Assembly: GCA_963706315.1 (NCBI GenBank)
Contig: CAVPMA010000005.1
Location: 248,001 to 312,000, forward strand
Direction of reading: 5' to 3'
Length of the DNA: 64,000 nt
From: CALMEC01 sp963706315
GTDB lineage: Bacteria > Actinomycetota > Thermoleophilia > Miltoncostaeales > Miltoncostaeaceae
Positions 1 through 8,383 of the stretch are shown here, one piece after another. The notes below the pieces were generated by a model, which worked only from the letters and a program-made list of their open reading frames with translations, searched no databases and was not told the origin of the DNA. The first letter of the stretch is position 1. The number at the start of each line of letters is the position of its first letter. The translations under genes and the position numbers were made by a program.

Positions 1-750
1 CGGGATGATCGAGACGAGGTTCGCGTTGCCGCAGCGCTCGCCGTACCCGTTGATGGTTCCCTGGACCATCCGGGCCCCCTCGTCGACCGCGGCGAGGGAG
101 TTCGCGACGCCGCATTCGGCGTCGTTGTGGGTGTGGATGCCGAGGGATACGCCGGGCAGGGCCGCCCTGACGTGCGCCACGATCTTCGCCATCTGCGACG
201 GGAGCGTGCCGCCGTTCGTGTCGCATGGGACGACCCAGGTCGCGCCGCCGGCCTCGGCCGCCTTGAGACAGTCGATCGCGTACTCGGGGTGCGCGCGGTA
301 GGCGTCGAAGAAGTGCTCGGCGTCGTAGATGACCTCCTTGCCGAGGCCCGCGAGAAACGCGACGGACTCCTCGATGATCCGCAGGTTCTCGGCACGATCG
401 ACCTTGAGGACCTTCTCGAGGTGCAGATCCCATGTCTTGCCGACGATCGTCGTGACGGTCACCCATGAGCCGGCGAGCTCCCGCAGGCCCTCGTCGGCGG
501 CGGCGCTGACGTCGCGGCGTCGGGTCATGCCGAACGCGGCGACCTTGGCCCCGTGCAGATCCTCCCGCCCCAGCGCCGCGAACAGCTCCCGCTCCTTCGG
601 ATTCGAAGACGGGAAGCCCGCCTCGACGTAGTCGACGCCGAAGTCGGCCAGGCGCACGGCGATCGCGAGCTGCTCGCCCACCGTCAGGCTCATGCCCTCC
701 CGCTGCTGCCCGTCGCGGAGCGTCGTGTCGTAGATGGCGACGCGGCTCAA
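1..750 (-). CDS. cimA: Citramalate synthase, N-terminal 250 residues (runs off window)
   Basis: Condenses pyruvate with acetyl-CoA to citramalate, opening the threonine-independent route to 2-oxobutyrate and isoleucine. The translation shows the HMGL/IPMS barrel signature DTTLRDGQQREG near residue 8, then EAGFPSSNPKE, the metal-ligand motif HTHNDAECGVANS and GYGERCGN. A separate, typical LeuA lies at 9792-11369, so this DGQQ-type paralogue is best read as CimA; homocitrate synthase is a less likely alternative. The start is TTG at 750, overlapping the ilvE stop as TTGA, which implies translational coupling. LeuC/LeuD and LeuB in this window could also process citramalate. The C-terminal regulatory domain lies outside the window. 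Confidence 0.88.
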   Translation of the reverse strand, partial: MSRVAIYDTTLRDGQQREGMSLTVGEQLAIAVRLADFGVDYVEAGFPSSNPKERELFAALGREDLHGAKVAAFGMTRRRDVSAAADEGLRELAGSWVTVTTIVGKTWDLHLEKVLKVDRAENLRIIEESVAFLAGLGKEVIYDAEHFFDAYRAHPEYAIDCLKAAEAGGATWVVPCDTNGGTLPSQMAKIVAHVRAALPGVSLGIHTHNDAECGVANSLAAVDEGARMVQGTINGYGERCGNANLVSIIP

Positions 751-1679
751 CGTGATGCCCGCGCGGGGCTCTCCACGTAGTCCAGCCAGTCGGCGGACCG
801 CGGGTCGGTGCCCTCGGTCACCGCGAAGAACCGCTGCTGGAGGCGCTGCGTGACCGGCCCGGGCGGTCCGAGCCGGTGCTCGTCGATCTCGTTGAGCGGG
901 CAGACCTCGGCGGCAGTGCCGGTCACGAAGACCTCGTCGGCGAAGTAGAGCTCGGCGCGGCTGATGTCGCGCTCCTCGACCGTGATGCCCTCCTCGCGCG
1001 CCAGCTCGATGATCGTGTTGCGGGTGATGCCCTCGAGGATCGAGGCCGAGAGCGGTGGCGTGACGATGGACCCGCCCTTCACGACGAAGATGTTCTCCCC
1101 GGATCCGTCCGCGACATTGCCCTGCTCGTTCAGCAGGATCGCCTCCTGGTAGCCGGCCTTCTGCGACTCGATCTTCGCGAGGATCGAGTTGAGGTACTGG
1201 CCGCCGGCCTTCGCGGCCGCCGGGATCGTGTTGTTGCCGATGCGCCGCCAGCTCGCGATCTTCGCCCGGATCCCGTTTCGCAGCCCCTCCTCGCCGAGGT
1301 AGGCGCCCCAGGGCCACACGGCGATGAACACGTCCACGGGCGCGTCGAGCGGGTACAGGCCCATGACGCCGTAGCCCCGGAGGACGAGCGGGCGGATGTA
1401 GCAGGAGTCGAGCTCGTTGACGCTGATGGTCTGGTGGACCGCGGCGCGAAGCTCGTCCCGGGTGTACGGGATCGGCATGTAGTACATGGCGGCGGATCGC
1501 TCGAGTCGCGCGAGGTGGTCCTGCAGCCGCAGGATGGCCGGCCCGCGCGCGGTCTCGTAGGCGCGGATGCCCTCGAAGACGGAGGTTCCATAGTGCAGCG
1601 CATGGGACAGCACGTGCACGCGCGCGTCCCCCCAGTCCACGAGCGCACCGTTATGCCAGATTTTTTCAGTTTCTTGCAC
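747..1679 (-). CDS. ilvE: Branched-chain amino acid aminotransferase
   Basis: PLP enzyme catalysing the last step of Val, Leu and Ile synthesis by transfer from glutamate. The 310 residues match the family length. HALHYGTSVFEGIRAYE lies near the N-terminus, the PLP-lysine region is KAGGQYLNS, and EAILLNEQGNVADGSGENIF and GITRNTIIELA are class IV signatures. I chose GTG at 1679 because the protein then begins with QETEKIWHNG, as in homologues, and GAAAGG lies about 11 bases upstream; the frame is open further upstream but that part is not aminotransferase-like. It is coupled to cimA by the TTGA overlap and divergent from the GGDEF gene. Confidence 0.93.
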   Translation of the reverse strand: MQETEKIWHNGALVDWGDARVHVLSHALHYGTSVFEGIRAYETARGPAILRLQDHLARLERSAAMYYMPIPYTRDELRAAVHQTISVNELDSCYIRPLVLRGYGVMGLYPLDAPVDVFIAVWPWGAYLGEEGLRNGIRAKIASWRRIGNNTIPAAAKAGGQYLNSILAKIESQKAGYQEAILLNEQGNVADGSGENIFVVKGGSIVTPPLSASILEGITRNTIIELAREEGITVEERDISRAELYFADEVFVTGTAAEVCPLNEIDEHRLGPPGPVTQRLQQRFFAVTEGTDPRSADWLDYVESPARASR

Positions 1680-1749
1680 CGTTTGCGCTACCTTTCGAAC
1701 GAGCCGTCCAGCAACGATAGCTGGGCGTCGACCAGGGCAGCAAACACAC

Positions 1750-3273
1750 ATGATCAGCTTCGAGGACCAGCAACTGTCACCTTCCCGGCCGGCGTGGCTC
1801 GCCGACGCGCCGTCGCTCGCGCTCGCCGAGGTCATCGGCGCGAACCTCGATCTCACCGAGACCCTGCGGGCGACCGCGGACGCGCTTCGCGCGGTGACCG
1901 GCGCGGATCGGGCCCTGATCTACCTCCACGACCCGATTCGCGACACGCTGCGGCAGATCATCACCACCGCCGACCGGCTGAGCTGGGACGAGCACGTCAC
2001 CCTTCGGGGTCGCTCCGTCGGCGAGCTCCCACTGTGGTACGCGGTTCGCGACTCTCCGAACGGCACGCTGGAGCTGCCCGATTCGGTCGGGCTTCGGGCG
2101 CTGACCGCCGACCGGGCCCAGCAGATCGGCATGGCCGGGACCCTCGGACTCGCGCTGCGCCACCCGTCGGTGACGAGCGCCGACGGCTCTCCCCTCGGGA
2201 TCGCGTTCTGCACCTGGGAGACCGCGCAGCCGGCGTTCACTTCGGAGATGGTCCGCGGGGCGCGGAGCATCGCCGCCCAGGCGGCGGTGGCGATCGCGAA
2301 CGCCTACAACCACGCACAGGGCGAGGAGCTGGTGCACCGGCTCTCGAAGCTCGCGTCGTGGGCGGCGCGACTCGCGGCTGCCGGGACGCCCGAGCAGGTT
2401 CGCTCCCGCGCTGCGAGGGCGGCCGGCATGCTGCTCGACGGGCCGGTGGTCGCCCACTGGTCGAGCGGCGGAGCGACCTGGTACCCGTCGCAGCCGAGCC
2501 CCGAGCAGGACTTCGAGCCCGAGCTCGCGGAGCTGGCCAGGCAGGAGGAGCGCTTCCATGCGATTGCGGCCGCGGAGCTCCCGGCTGCGCTTGCGACGGC
2601 CCTGGCCGACCGCGGCCTTTCGCACGCGGTGTTGAGCAGGGCCGCCGACCGCGGCAGCCTGCTGTTCGTGGCCCGGGACACGCCGGTCACCGGAATCGAC
2701 GAGCAGGTCGCCTGCCTGCTCGCGGACCTGGCCGGGTCGGCGCTACGCACGGCGGAGGCGCATGCGAAGGTCGCCCACCTGGCGCTGACCGACCCGCTCA
2801 CCGAGGTCGGCAACCGCCGCGCGTTCGAGGCGCGCGTCGCAGAGACACTCGCGCTGTCCGTGCGCACCGGCCACCCGATGAGCCTGTGCCTCGTCGACCT
2901 CGACAACTTCCGATCGTTCAACGAGACCGGCGGGCATCAGGCGGGCGACGAGGCGCTGCGCCACGTCGCTGCCGCGTTGCGCGCGGAGATGCGCACAAGC
3001 GACCAGGCATTTCGCATCGGGGGCGACGAGTTCGCGCTCGTCCTGTCGGAGACGCCGGCGGCGAGCGCGGTCTCGTTGCTGCACCGCGTGCTGGTCCAGC
3101 TGCGCGACACGCATCTCGGTCCCCTGTCGATCACCGCGGGCATCGCCGAGGCGCCCTCCCACGGGCGTGACGTGGACGTGCTCTACAACGCCGCCGACGA
3201 GGCGCTCTACGAGGGCAAGCGCGCGGGCCGCGGCCGGGTCACGCTCGCAAGCGTTCTCGACACGGTGGCCTAG
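1750..3273 (+). CDS. GAF-GGDEF diguanylate cyclase
   Basis: Predicted cytoplasmic enzyme making cyclic di-GMP from two GTP. Residues about 25-180 look like a GAF sensor domain, a less clear second sensory stretch follows, and the C-terminal ~170 residues are a GGDEF domain. The active loop IGGDEF is intact near residue 423, and DPLTEVGNRRAF marks the domain start. RTSD sits exactly five residues before GGDEF, so the product-inhibition I-site is present. There is no EAL or HD-GYP domain. It is transcribed alone, divergently from ilvE, and ends three bases from the convergent GNAT gene. No membrane segment is visible; the sensor ligand is unknown. Confidence 0.9.
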   Translation: MISFEDQQLSPSRPAWLADAPSLALAEVIGANLDLTETLRATADALRAVTGADRALIYLHDPIRDTLRQIITTADRLSWDEHVTLRGRSVGELPLWYAVRDSPNGTLELPDSVGLRALTADRAQQIGMAGTLGLALRHPSVTSADGSPLGIAFCTWETAQPAFTSEMVRGARSIAAQAAVAIANAYNHAQGEELVHRLSKLASWAARLAAAGTPEQVRSRAARAAGMLLDGPVVAHWSSGGATWYPSQPSPEQDFEPELAELARQEERFHAIAAAELPAALATALADRGLSHAVLSRAADRGSLLFVARDTPVTGIDEQVACLLADLAGSALRTAEAHAKVAHLALTDPLTEVGNRRAFEARVAETLALSVRTGHPMSLCLVDLDNFRSFNETGGHQAGDEALRHVAAALRAEMRTSDQAFRIGGDEFALVLSETPAASAVSLLHRVLVQLRDTHLGPLSITAGIAEAPSHGRDVDVLYNAADEALYEGKRAGRGRVTLASVLDTVA

Positions 3274-3276
3274 TGC

Positions 3277-3813
3277 TCACACGGCCGGATCGTCGGCGGT
3301 GCGCTGGAAGAGCACATGGTCGCGCCACTCCCCGGCGATGAACAGGTATCTCGTCGCGAGGCCGATGCGGGTGAACAGGTTGCGCTCGAGGACGCGCTGG
3401 GACGCCAGGTTGTCCAGGAGGGTCCCGGCTTCGAGTCGGTGAAGGCCCGCCTCCTCGAACGCCCAGTCCACGGCCAGCCCGACAGCAGCCGTGGCGACTC
3501 CCTGACCGTTGTGCTCCCGCGCGACGAAGTAGCCGACGGTCGCGCTCTCGAGGGCCCCGCGGACGATGTTGCTGATCGACAGGACCCCTGTGACGACGCC
3601 TGCGCGGACGATGAGGAACCGCTCGGCCGCCCCGGCCGCCCGGAGCTCCTGGTCGCGCCGCAGCACGGTGCGCTGCCCGTCCTCGGTGAAGAACCAATCC
3701 GGCCGGGTCGGCTCGAACGGCGCGAGGAACGCGCGCTGCTCCCTGTAGAGCCGCGCGAGCGTCGGCGCGTCGCCGACCCGCGAGGGCCGCAGCGCGATCT
3801 CCGGCCTCGTCAC
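3277..3813 (-). CDS. GNAT N-acetyltransferase, RimJ/RimL-like
   Basis: A 178-residue acetyl-CoA-dependent acetyltransferase resembling the RimJ/RimL branch, which often acetylates protein N-termini or small amines. Visible features are the N-terminal LRPSRVGDAPTLARLYRE, a central strand ERFLIVRAGVVTGVLSISN, the acetyl-CoA loop HNGQGVATAAVG, and the C-terminal LDNLASQRVLERN typical of the fold. The ATG overlaps the leuB stop as ATGA, so it is the second gene of a leuB transcript. The substrate cannot be told from sequence. Confidence 0.85.
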   Translation of the reverse strand: MTRPEIALRPSRVGDAPTLARLYREQRAFLAPFEPTRPDWFFTEDGQRTVLRRDQELRAAGAAERFLIVRAGVVTGVLSISNIVRGALESATVGYFVAREHNGQGVATAAVGLAVDWAFEEAGLHRLEAGTLLDNLASQRVLERNLFTRIGLATRYLFIAGEWRDHVLFQRTADDPAV

Positions 3814-4871
3814 GGGACCCGGGCGATCTCCCCGAGCAAGAGGTCGCCGACCTCCTGCGTGCCGAGCACCCCGCCGAGGTCGGGGGTTCGATGGCCGGCG
3901 TCGAGGAGCGTGGCGACGGCCGTCTCGATCCGATCGGCTCCCGCCGCGCAGTCGAGCGAGTAGCGGAGCATCATCGCGGCGGAGAGGCAGGTCGCGATCG
4001 GATTCGCGATCCCCTGACCGGCGATGTCCGGCGCGGAGCCGTGCACCGGCTCGTAGAGCCCCGGCCCGCCCTCGCCGAGGCTCGCCGACGGGAGCATCCC
4101 GATCGAGCCGGTGATCATCGCGGCCTCGTCGCTGAGGATGTCACCGAACATGTTCTCCGTCACGATCACGTCGAAGTCGGCGGGCCGGGACACCAGCTGC
4201 ATCGCGGCGTTGTCCACGAGCATGTGCTCCAGCTCGACGGCCGGGTGCTCGGCGCCGACCTCCATCACGACCTCGCGCCACAGTCGCGAGCTCTCCAGCA
4301 CGTTCGCCTTGTCGACCGAGGTCACCTTGCCGCGCCGCGCCGCCGCGGCGCGAAAGCCCCACTCCGCGACCCGGCGGATCTCCGCGCGGGTGTAGGTGCA
4401 CGTGTCGTAGGCGGAGTCGCCCTCCCGGCCGCGCTTGCCGAAATAGATGCCCCCCGTGAGCTCGCGGATGACGAGCAGGTCGGTCCCGTCGATCCGCTCA
4501 CGGCGTAGCGGGCTCGCGTCGTAGAGCGCCGGGAAGGGGCGCACCGGCCGGAGGTTCGCGAACAGCCCGAGACCGGCCCGGAGTCCGAGGAGCCCCTGCT
4601 CGGGACGGGGCTTGTCCGGGTCGGTCGTGTCCCACTTCGGTCCGCCGACGGCTCCGAGCAGGACGGCGTCCGAGGCCCGGCAGGCGTCGAGGACGGCGTC
4701 GGTCAGGGCGACCCCGTGGGTGTCGATCGAGATGCCCCCGACGAGGTGGTCCTCCCATGTGACCGCAAGGTCATGGTCCCCTGCGACGCCATCGACGATC
4801 CGCCGCGCCTCGGCGACCACTTCCGGGCCGATCCCGTCGCCCGGCAGGGCGACGACCGTCACTGCGCGCAT
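3810..4871 (-). CDS. leuB: 3-isopropylmalate dehydrogenase
   Basis: Oxidises and decarboxylates 3-isopropylmalate to 2-oxoisocaproate using NAD in leucine synthesis, and can act on the methyl-homologue made from citramalate. The 353 residues match the family. VALPGDGIGPEVV at the N-terminus, the RELTGGIYFGKRG loop, DKANVLESSRLWR and TENMFGDILSDEA (metal-binding Asp) are all present. ATG 4871 has GGAGGATGA just upstream. It stands apart from leuACD, separated by about 2.9 kb carrying a plus-strand gene and a membrane/lipoprotein pair. The GNAT gene follows by a 4-base overlap. Confidence 0.95.
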   Translation of the reverse strand: MRAVTVVALPGDGIGPEVVAEARRIVDGVAGDHDLAVTWEDHLVGGISIDTHGVALTDAVLDACRASDAVLLGAVGGPKWDTTDPDKPRPEQGLLGLRAGLGLFANLRPVRPFPALYDASPLRRERIDGTDLLVIRELTGGIYFGKRGREGDSAYDTCTYTRAEIRRVAEWGFRAAAARRGKVTSVDKANVLESSRLWREVVMEVGAEHPAVELEHMLVDNAAMQLVSRPADFDVIVTENMFGDILSDEAAMITGSIGMLPSASLGEGGPGLYEPVHGSAPDIAGQGIANPIATCLSAAMMLRYSLDCAAGADRIETAVATLLDAGHRTPDLGGVLGTQEVGDLLLGEIARVP

Positions 4872-4992
4872 TCATCCTCCAGTCGTACGAGCCGGGGAAC
4901 GCTACATGGATCGATGCGGCCCGGGCACCCCGCGGGACCGAGACCGATGGAGCCGTGTACTACCCTGTCCCGTACACGAGCGAGGAGTGGAG

Positions 4993-5268
4993 ATGGAAGG
5001 CGGATTCCCCTTCGGGGGCATGTTCGGCGACCCGGACGACCTGCAGAAGGGCCTTCGGGACATGATGGAGCAGATGCAGGGCGCGCAGAAGGTCGCCTGG
5101 GCGGACAACGCGATCAACCTCGCTGTGCAGATGACGGTCGCCTGCATCCAGCGGCTCGACCTGGCCGGCACCCCGGAGAACCAGGCGGCCCAGGTTCGGG
5201 ACGCGATCCGGGTGCTCTTCCCCGAAGCCGTCATGCTCGTGCGGGAGGCGCGCCAGGGGCTGACGTAG
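4993..5268 (+). CDS. Small acidic helical protein of unknown function
   Basis: A 91-residue protein I do not recognise. It begins with Gly/Phe-rich MEGGFPFGGMFGD, followed by predicted helices (DDLQKGLRDMMEQMQ, then ADNAINLAVQMTVACIQRLDL) and a Leu/Val-rich C-terminal helix. It has no signal peptide and no membrane segment; one Cys sits in the central helix. GAGGAG five bases before ATG 4993 supports the start. It lies alone on the plus strand between leuB and a minus-strand membrane protein. Third-position GC bias fits a coding gene. Confidence 0.65.
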   Translation: MEGGFPFGGMFGDPDDLQKGLRDMMEQMQGAQKVAWADNAINLAVQMTVACIQRLDLAGTPENQAAQVRDAIRVLFPEAVMLVREARQGLT

Positions 5269-5296
5269 CCGGGAGCGGCCCGCTCGGAAGGCAGCG

Positions 5297-6667
5297 CTAG
5301 ACCGACAGGAGCAGCGTCAGCCCGGTCACGGTGAACACGATCATCGCGACGAGCATCGGCAGCTGGGAGACCGCGGCCCGCTCCGCCCCGACGTCCTCGA
5401 GGGCCCGTTCGTGGGCGAGCACGACGCCGGCGACGTGGCCGATGATGATGGCGATCGTCTGGGTGGCCGCGATCGTGCCGGTGCCGAGGGCGAGATAGTT
5501 GATCGTGTGGTTGGCCGTGCCGAAGAGATCCCACCCCCGGCCGAGCGGGTCGGACAGGAGCCGCCAGCCGTTCTGCCCCTCGAACACGAACAGCGAGAAG
5601 TAGTGCGCGACCGAGTACGCGAGCGCGATCGGGACGAGGCTGTGGATATACCGTGGCGGCGCGAGGCGTGGATCGGTCCGCCCGAGCACCGCGCAGAGGC
5701 GCGCCGCCACAATGAAGACGATCGCCACCATGGCGATGACCACCACGAGCCCGAGCGTGTTGAAGGCGGTGCGGTCCCACCCGGCCTTGAGCCGCATGAG
5801 CGATCCCCACCACTGCGTCCGGCTGACCCCGTCGAATGTGGTGCTGCCGAGGACGACGAGGACGACCGCCACGGTGCCACGCCGGGGCTGCAGGACCGTG
5901 AGCCCGGTGAACGGCGGCCGCAGCGTCAAGCGGCCGTCGTCGCGACGGCCGATCGGCGCGATGCGAGCGACGAGCCCGAACAGCACGGTGAAGCCCTCCC
6001 CGGTCTGCAGCCACCGCCTGCCGTAGCGGAGCGCCATCGCCAGGACGGCGACCGTGTACGCGGTGATCGCGTAGGCGAGCACGCGTGGCGAGGCGGGCTC
6101 GTAGTAGGCGAGCTCGAGCCAGACGAAGGCGAAGATCCCGATCGCGGCGGGCCAGTGCGACCACACCAGCGAGCCGTCCGGCGGCTGGGGCGCCGGGGTC
6201 GGCCCGAAGCTGGCCCTCCCGACGGCCGCAAAGGTGTCCCACGGGTTGAGTGAACGCCAGATGCCGCCGACGACCGCGGACAGCCAGAGCACACCCACCC
6301 AGAACCACACGTAGACGAACACCGGCCCGAAGTTCTGGAACGAGTCCGTCGACCCCATCCACGCGGCGACGAGGGTGAGCGCGAAGAACGCGAGCCCGAC
6401 CAGCCGCAGCACGGGCGAGAGCACCGTCGCGGTCGTTCGGGTCCACAGCGGGAGCGGCCTGCCGGCCGCCAACCGTTGCATGCACGGCTCGACCCACAGC
6501 ATGGAGACCGCCGCGAAGGAGACGGCGACCGCGAGCACCGCCCCCCAGATGAACAGTCCCTTGGAGATCGGCAGGTCGCCGCGACTGCCGATGCCGTGCG
6601 CGGCGGCGGGCGATGCGGCGACGAGACACGCGAGGGCGGTGAGCGCACCCGCCCGCATTCGCGTCAT
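5297..6667 (-). CDS. Polytopic membrane protein (fenitrothion-hydrolase-like family)
   Basis: A 456-residue integral membrane protein with about 11-12 hydrophobic segments. It starts with a cleavable-looking signal (GALTALACLVAASPAAAHG) and carries several His, Trp and Tyr residues in or near membrane helices. The layout recalls membrane proteins annotated as fenitrothion hydrolase in actinobacteria; I recall this only loosely and do not assert that activity. The ATG at 6667 overlaps the stop of the upstream lipoprotein gene (ATGA), so the two form a coupled pair at the cell surface. A role handling a small molecule or metal with the lipoprotein is plausible but unproven. Confidence 0.7.
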   Translation of the reverse strand: MTRMRAGALTALACLVAASPAAAHGIGSRGDLPISKGLFIWGAVLAVAVSFAAVSMLWVEPCMQRLAAGRPLPLWTRTTATVLSPVLRLVGLAFFALTLVAAWMGSTDSFQNFGPVFVYVWFWVGVLWLSAVVGGIWRSLNPWDTFAAVGRASFGPTPAPQPPDGSLVWSHWPAAIGIFAFVWLELAYYEPASPRVLAYAITAYTVAVLAMALRYGRRWLQTGEGFTVLFGLVARIAPIGRRDDGRLTLRPPFTGLTVLQPRRGTVAVVLVVLGSTTFDGVSRTQWWGSLMRLKAGWDRTAFNTLGLVVVIAMVAIVFIVAARLCAVLGRTDPRLAPPRYIHSLVPIALAYSVAHYFSLFVFEGQNGWRLLSDPLGRGWDLFGTANHTINYLALGTGTIAATQTIAIIIGHVAGVVLAHERALEDVGAERAAVSQLPMLVAMIVFTVTGLTLLLSV

Positions 6668-7092
6668 TTGACGACGAGGTCGATCAGCTTGAGCGAGCGC
6701 GATTCGAGCTCGACCTCGAAGATCCCGGGGATGTCCGCGGTGAACGTCAGCGTCGCCGGGGCGTCCGGCGTGACGTCGACCTTCTTGTCGTAGCCGTGCA
6801 GATGGACCTCGTCGGCGACGTCCGAGGTGACTTGGATGCTCACGGTCGATCCCAGCGGCGCCTCCTGACGACCCCCGCCGGTGATCGCCCCACCCAGGTA
6901 GCTCACCTTGATCAGGGTCTCGTTGGCCGACGTCGTGGCGCTCGCCCCGGCGGTGGTCGTTGGGGTGCCGGTCGCCGCCGCCGTCGAAGGGGCGCTCGAC
7001 GAGGTGCTCGGCTCGCCGCCGCCTCCGCAGCCCGCGATCGCCAGGCAGACTGCCACCACGCCGGCCGCAGTCAACCGCTTCCACACCGTCAT
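6664..7092 (-). CDS. Cupredoxin-fold-like lipoprotein
   Basis: A 142-residue secreted lipoprotein. The lipobox IAGC lies at about residues 19-22 after a short signal peptide; a Ser/Thr/Ala-rich linker (to ~residue 55) follows, then a C-terminal beta domain with GSTVSIQVTSDVADEVHLHG and TADIPGIFEVELES, as in EfeO/cupredoxin-like folds. VHLHGYD offers two His, but I do not see the full Cys-His-Met copper set, so metal binding is uncertain. GGGGAGGG precedes ATG 7092, with a possible -10 TAGCAT about 28 bases upstream. It is coupled to the downstream membrane protein. Confidence 0.78.
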   Translation of the reverse strand: MTVWKRLTAAGVVAVCLAIAGCGGGGEPSTSSSAPSTAAATGTPTTTAGASATTSANETLIKVSYLGGAITGGGRQEAPLGSTVSIQVTSDVADEVHLHGYDKKVDVTPDAPATLTFTADIPGIFEVELESRSLKLIDLVVK

Positions 7093-7179
7093 GAGCCCTC
7101 CCCGGCCGGCATCCCGCCGGATGCTATTCGGGTGGTGCGGACGGCCCCAAGTGCATCCGGCATCGCGGGCGCGGACGTC

Positions 7180-7779
7180 TCACCCTGACGCCGCGGGGCC
7201 CCCGGCGCCCCACGTGAGTGGCGGCACCGCCCGTCCCGCGGCGGAATCCTCGATCAGCCGCGCGAGACGCCGCTCCCGGGTCTCCGCGCGTTTCGCGCTC
7301 ATCACCCAATGGGCGGCGGCACGGCGATACGTCCGGCTCTGCGCCGAGAAGAACATCCACGCGTCACGGGCCGCGCGCAGCCGCTCCTCGAACTCCGGGT
7401 CGAGGCGCGGTTCCGCCACCTGCTCGTGCGAGTAGACGCGGGAGCGGTCCTCGGACCGTCGTTCGAACGCGGCCCGGCCGGCCGGCAGCACGAGCCCCTG
7501 CGACTCGAGCTCGCCGAACCGGGCGATGTTGACGGCGCTCCAGATGCTCCGCGGCCGGCGCGGCGTAAAGCGGATGCTGTAGCGCGTCTCGTCGATACGC
7601 CTGCGGATGCCGTCGATCCACCCGAAGCAGAGCGCCTGATCGACCGATTCGGGCCAGGTCATGCTCGGCGCCCCCGACGTGGTCTTGTGGAAGCCGACGA
7701 GCAGCTCCTGCGCCGTCTCGTGGTTGGCCTCCAGCCACGCCCGGAACTCGCCGGGCGTGGCGAAGAACGCCGCCTCCAC
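7180..7779 (-). CDS. YdeI/OmpD-associated-family protein
   Basis: A 199-residue protein of the YdeI/OmpD-associated family, whose molecular role is poorly defined. The N-terminal block EFRAWLEANHETAQELLVGFHK, the core VDQALCFGWIDGIRRRID and RFTPRRPRSIWSAVN are characteristic; the C-terminal part is rich in Arg and Ala. I chose GTG 7779 because the protein then begins near the conserved FATPGEF; the stop of leuD (7784-7786) lies four bases upstream, so it is the distal gene of leuACD. The link to leucine synthesis is probably only transcriptional. Confidence 0.8.
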   Translation of the reverse strand: MEAAFFATPGEFRAWLEANHETAQELLVGFHKTTSGAPSMTWPESVDQALCFGWIDGIRRRIDETRYSIRFTPRRPRSIWSAVNIARFGELESQGLVLPAGRAAFERRSEDRSRVYSHEQVAEPRLDPEFEERLRAARDAWMFFSAQSRTYRRAAAHWVMSAKRAETRERRLARLIEDSAAGRAVPPLTWGAGGPAASG

Positions 7780-7783
7780 GGAT

Positions 7784-8383
7784 CTACGAGATCGCGGTCG
7801 TGACCGGCCCGTCGCGTTCACGATCGGACTCGTACCGGCTGATCGCGTCCTCGTGCGTGAGCGTGATCCCGATGTCGTCCAGCCCGTTCAGCAGGCGGTA
7901 CCGCACCGACGGTTCGATCTCGAAGGGGATCTCGCGGCCGTCGGGCGCGACGACCACCTGCCGCTCGAGGTCGACGGTGGCCCGCGTGCCGGGCTCGGCC
8001 AGCGCGGCGTCGATGAGCGCGGCGACATCCCGCTCTGGGAGCACCACCGGCAGGAGGCCGATCTTGGTGCAGTTGGACCGGAAGATGTCGGCGAAGGACG
8101 GCGCGATGATCGCCCGGTAGCCGAAGTCCTCGAGGGCCCACGGCGCGTGCTCACGCGAGGACCCGCAGCCGAAGTTGCGGCCCGTCACCAGGATCGGGGC
8201 GTCCCGGTAGGCGGGCAGCTCGAGCGGGAAGCCGGCCTCGTTGCGCCAGTCGAAGAAGAGGAACTCGCCGAACCCCGAACGCTCGATCCGCTTGAGGAAC
8301 TGCTTCGGGATGATCTGGTCGGTGTCGACGTCCGCCCGGTCGAGCGGCGCGATCGCACCGGTGACGGTCGTAAATGGGTTCAT
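7784..8383 (-). CDS. leuD: 3-isopropylmalate dehydratase small subunit
   Basis: Swivelling-domain subunit of isopropylmalate isomerase, pairing with LeuC. The 199 residues match the family. DRADVDTDQIIPKQFLKRI near the N-terminus, NFGCGSSREHAPWAL (substrate-binding loop) and FADIFRSNCTKIGLLPV are diagnostic. The ATG at 8383 overlaps the leuC stop as ATGA, consistent with stoichiometric co-translation. The same enzyme can isomerise citramalate for isoleucine synthesis. Confidence 0.96.
   Translation of the reverse strand: MNPFTTVTGAIAPLDRADVDTDQIIPKQFLKRIERSGFGEFLFFDWRNEAGFPLELPAYRDAPILVTGRNFGCGSSREHAPWALEDFGYRAIIAPSFADIFRSNCTKIGLLPVVLPERDVAALIDAALAEPGTRATVDLERQVVVAPDGREIPFEIEPSVRYRLLNGLDDIGITLTHEDAISRYESDRERDGPVTTAIS

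Noticed and set aside
876..3170. Long plus-strand open frame across ilvE and the GGDEF gene
   Set aside because: Very GC-rich DNA keeps many frames open; this one crosses two real genes, is Arg-rich and shows no conserved motif. The same holds for many opposite-strand frames in the window.
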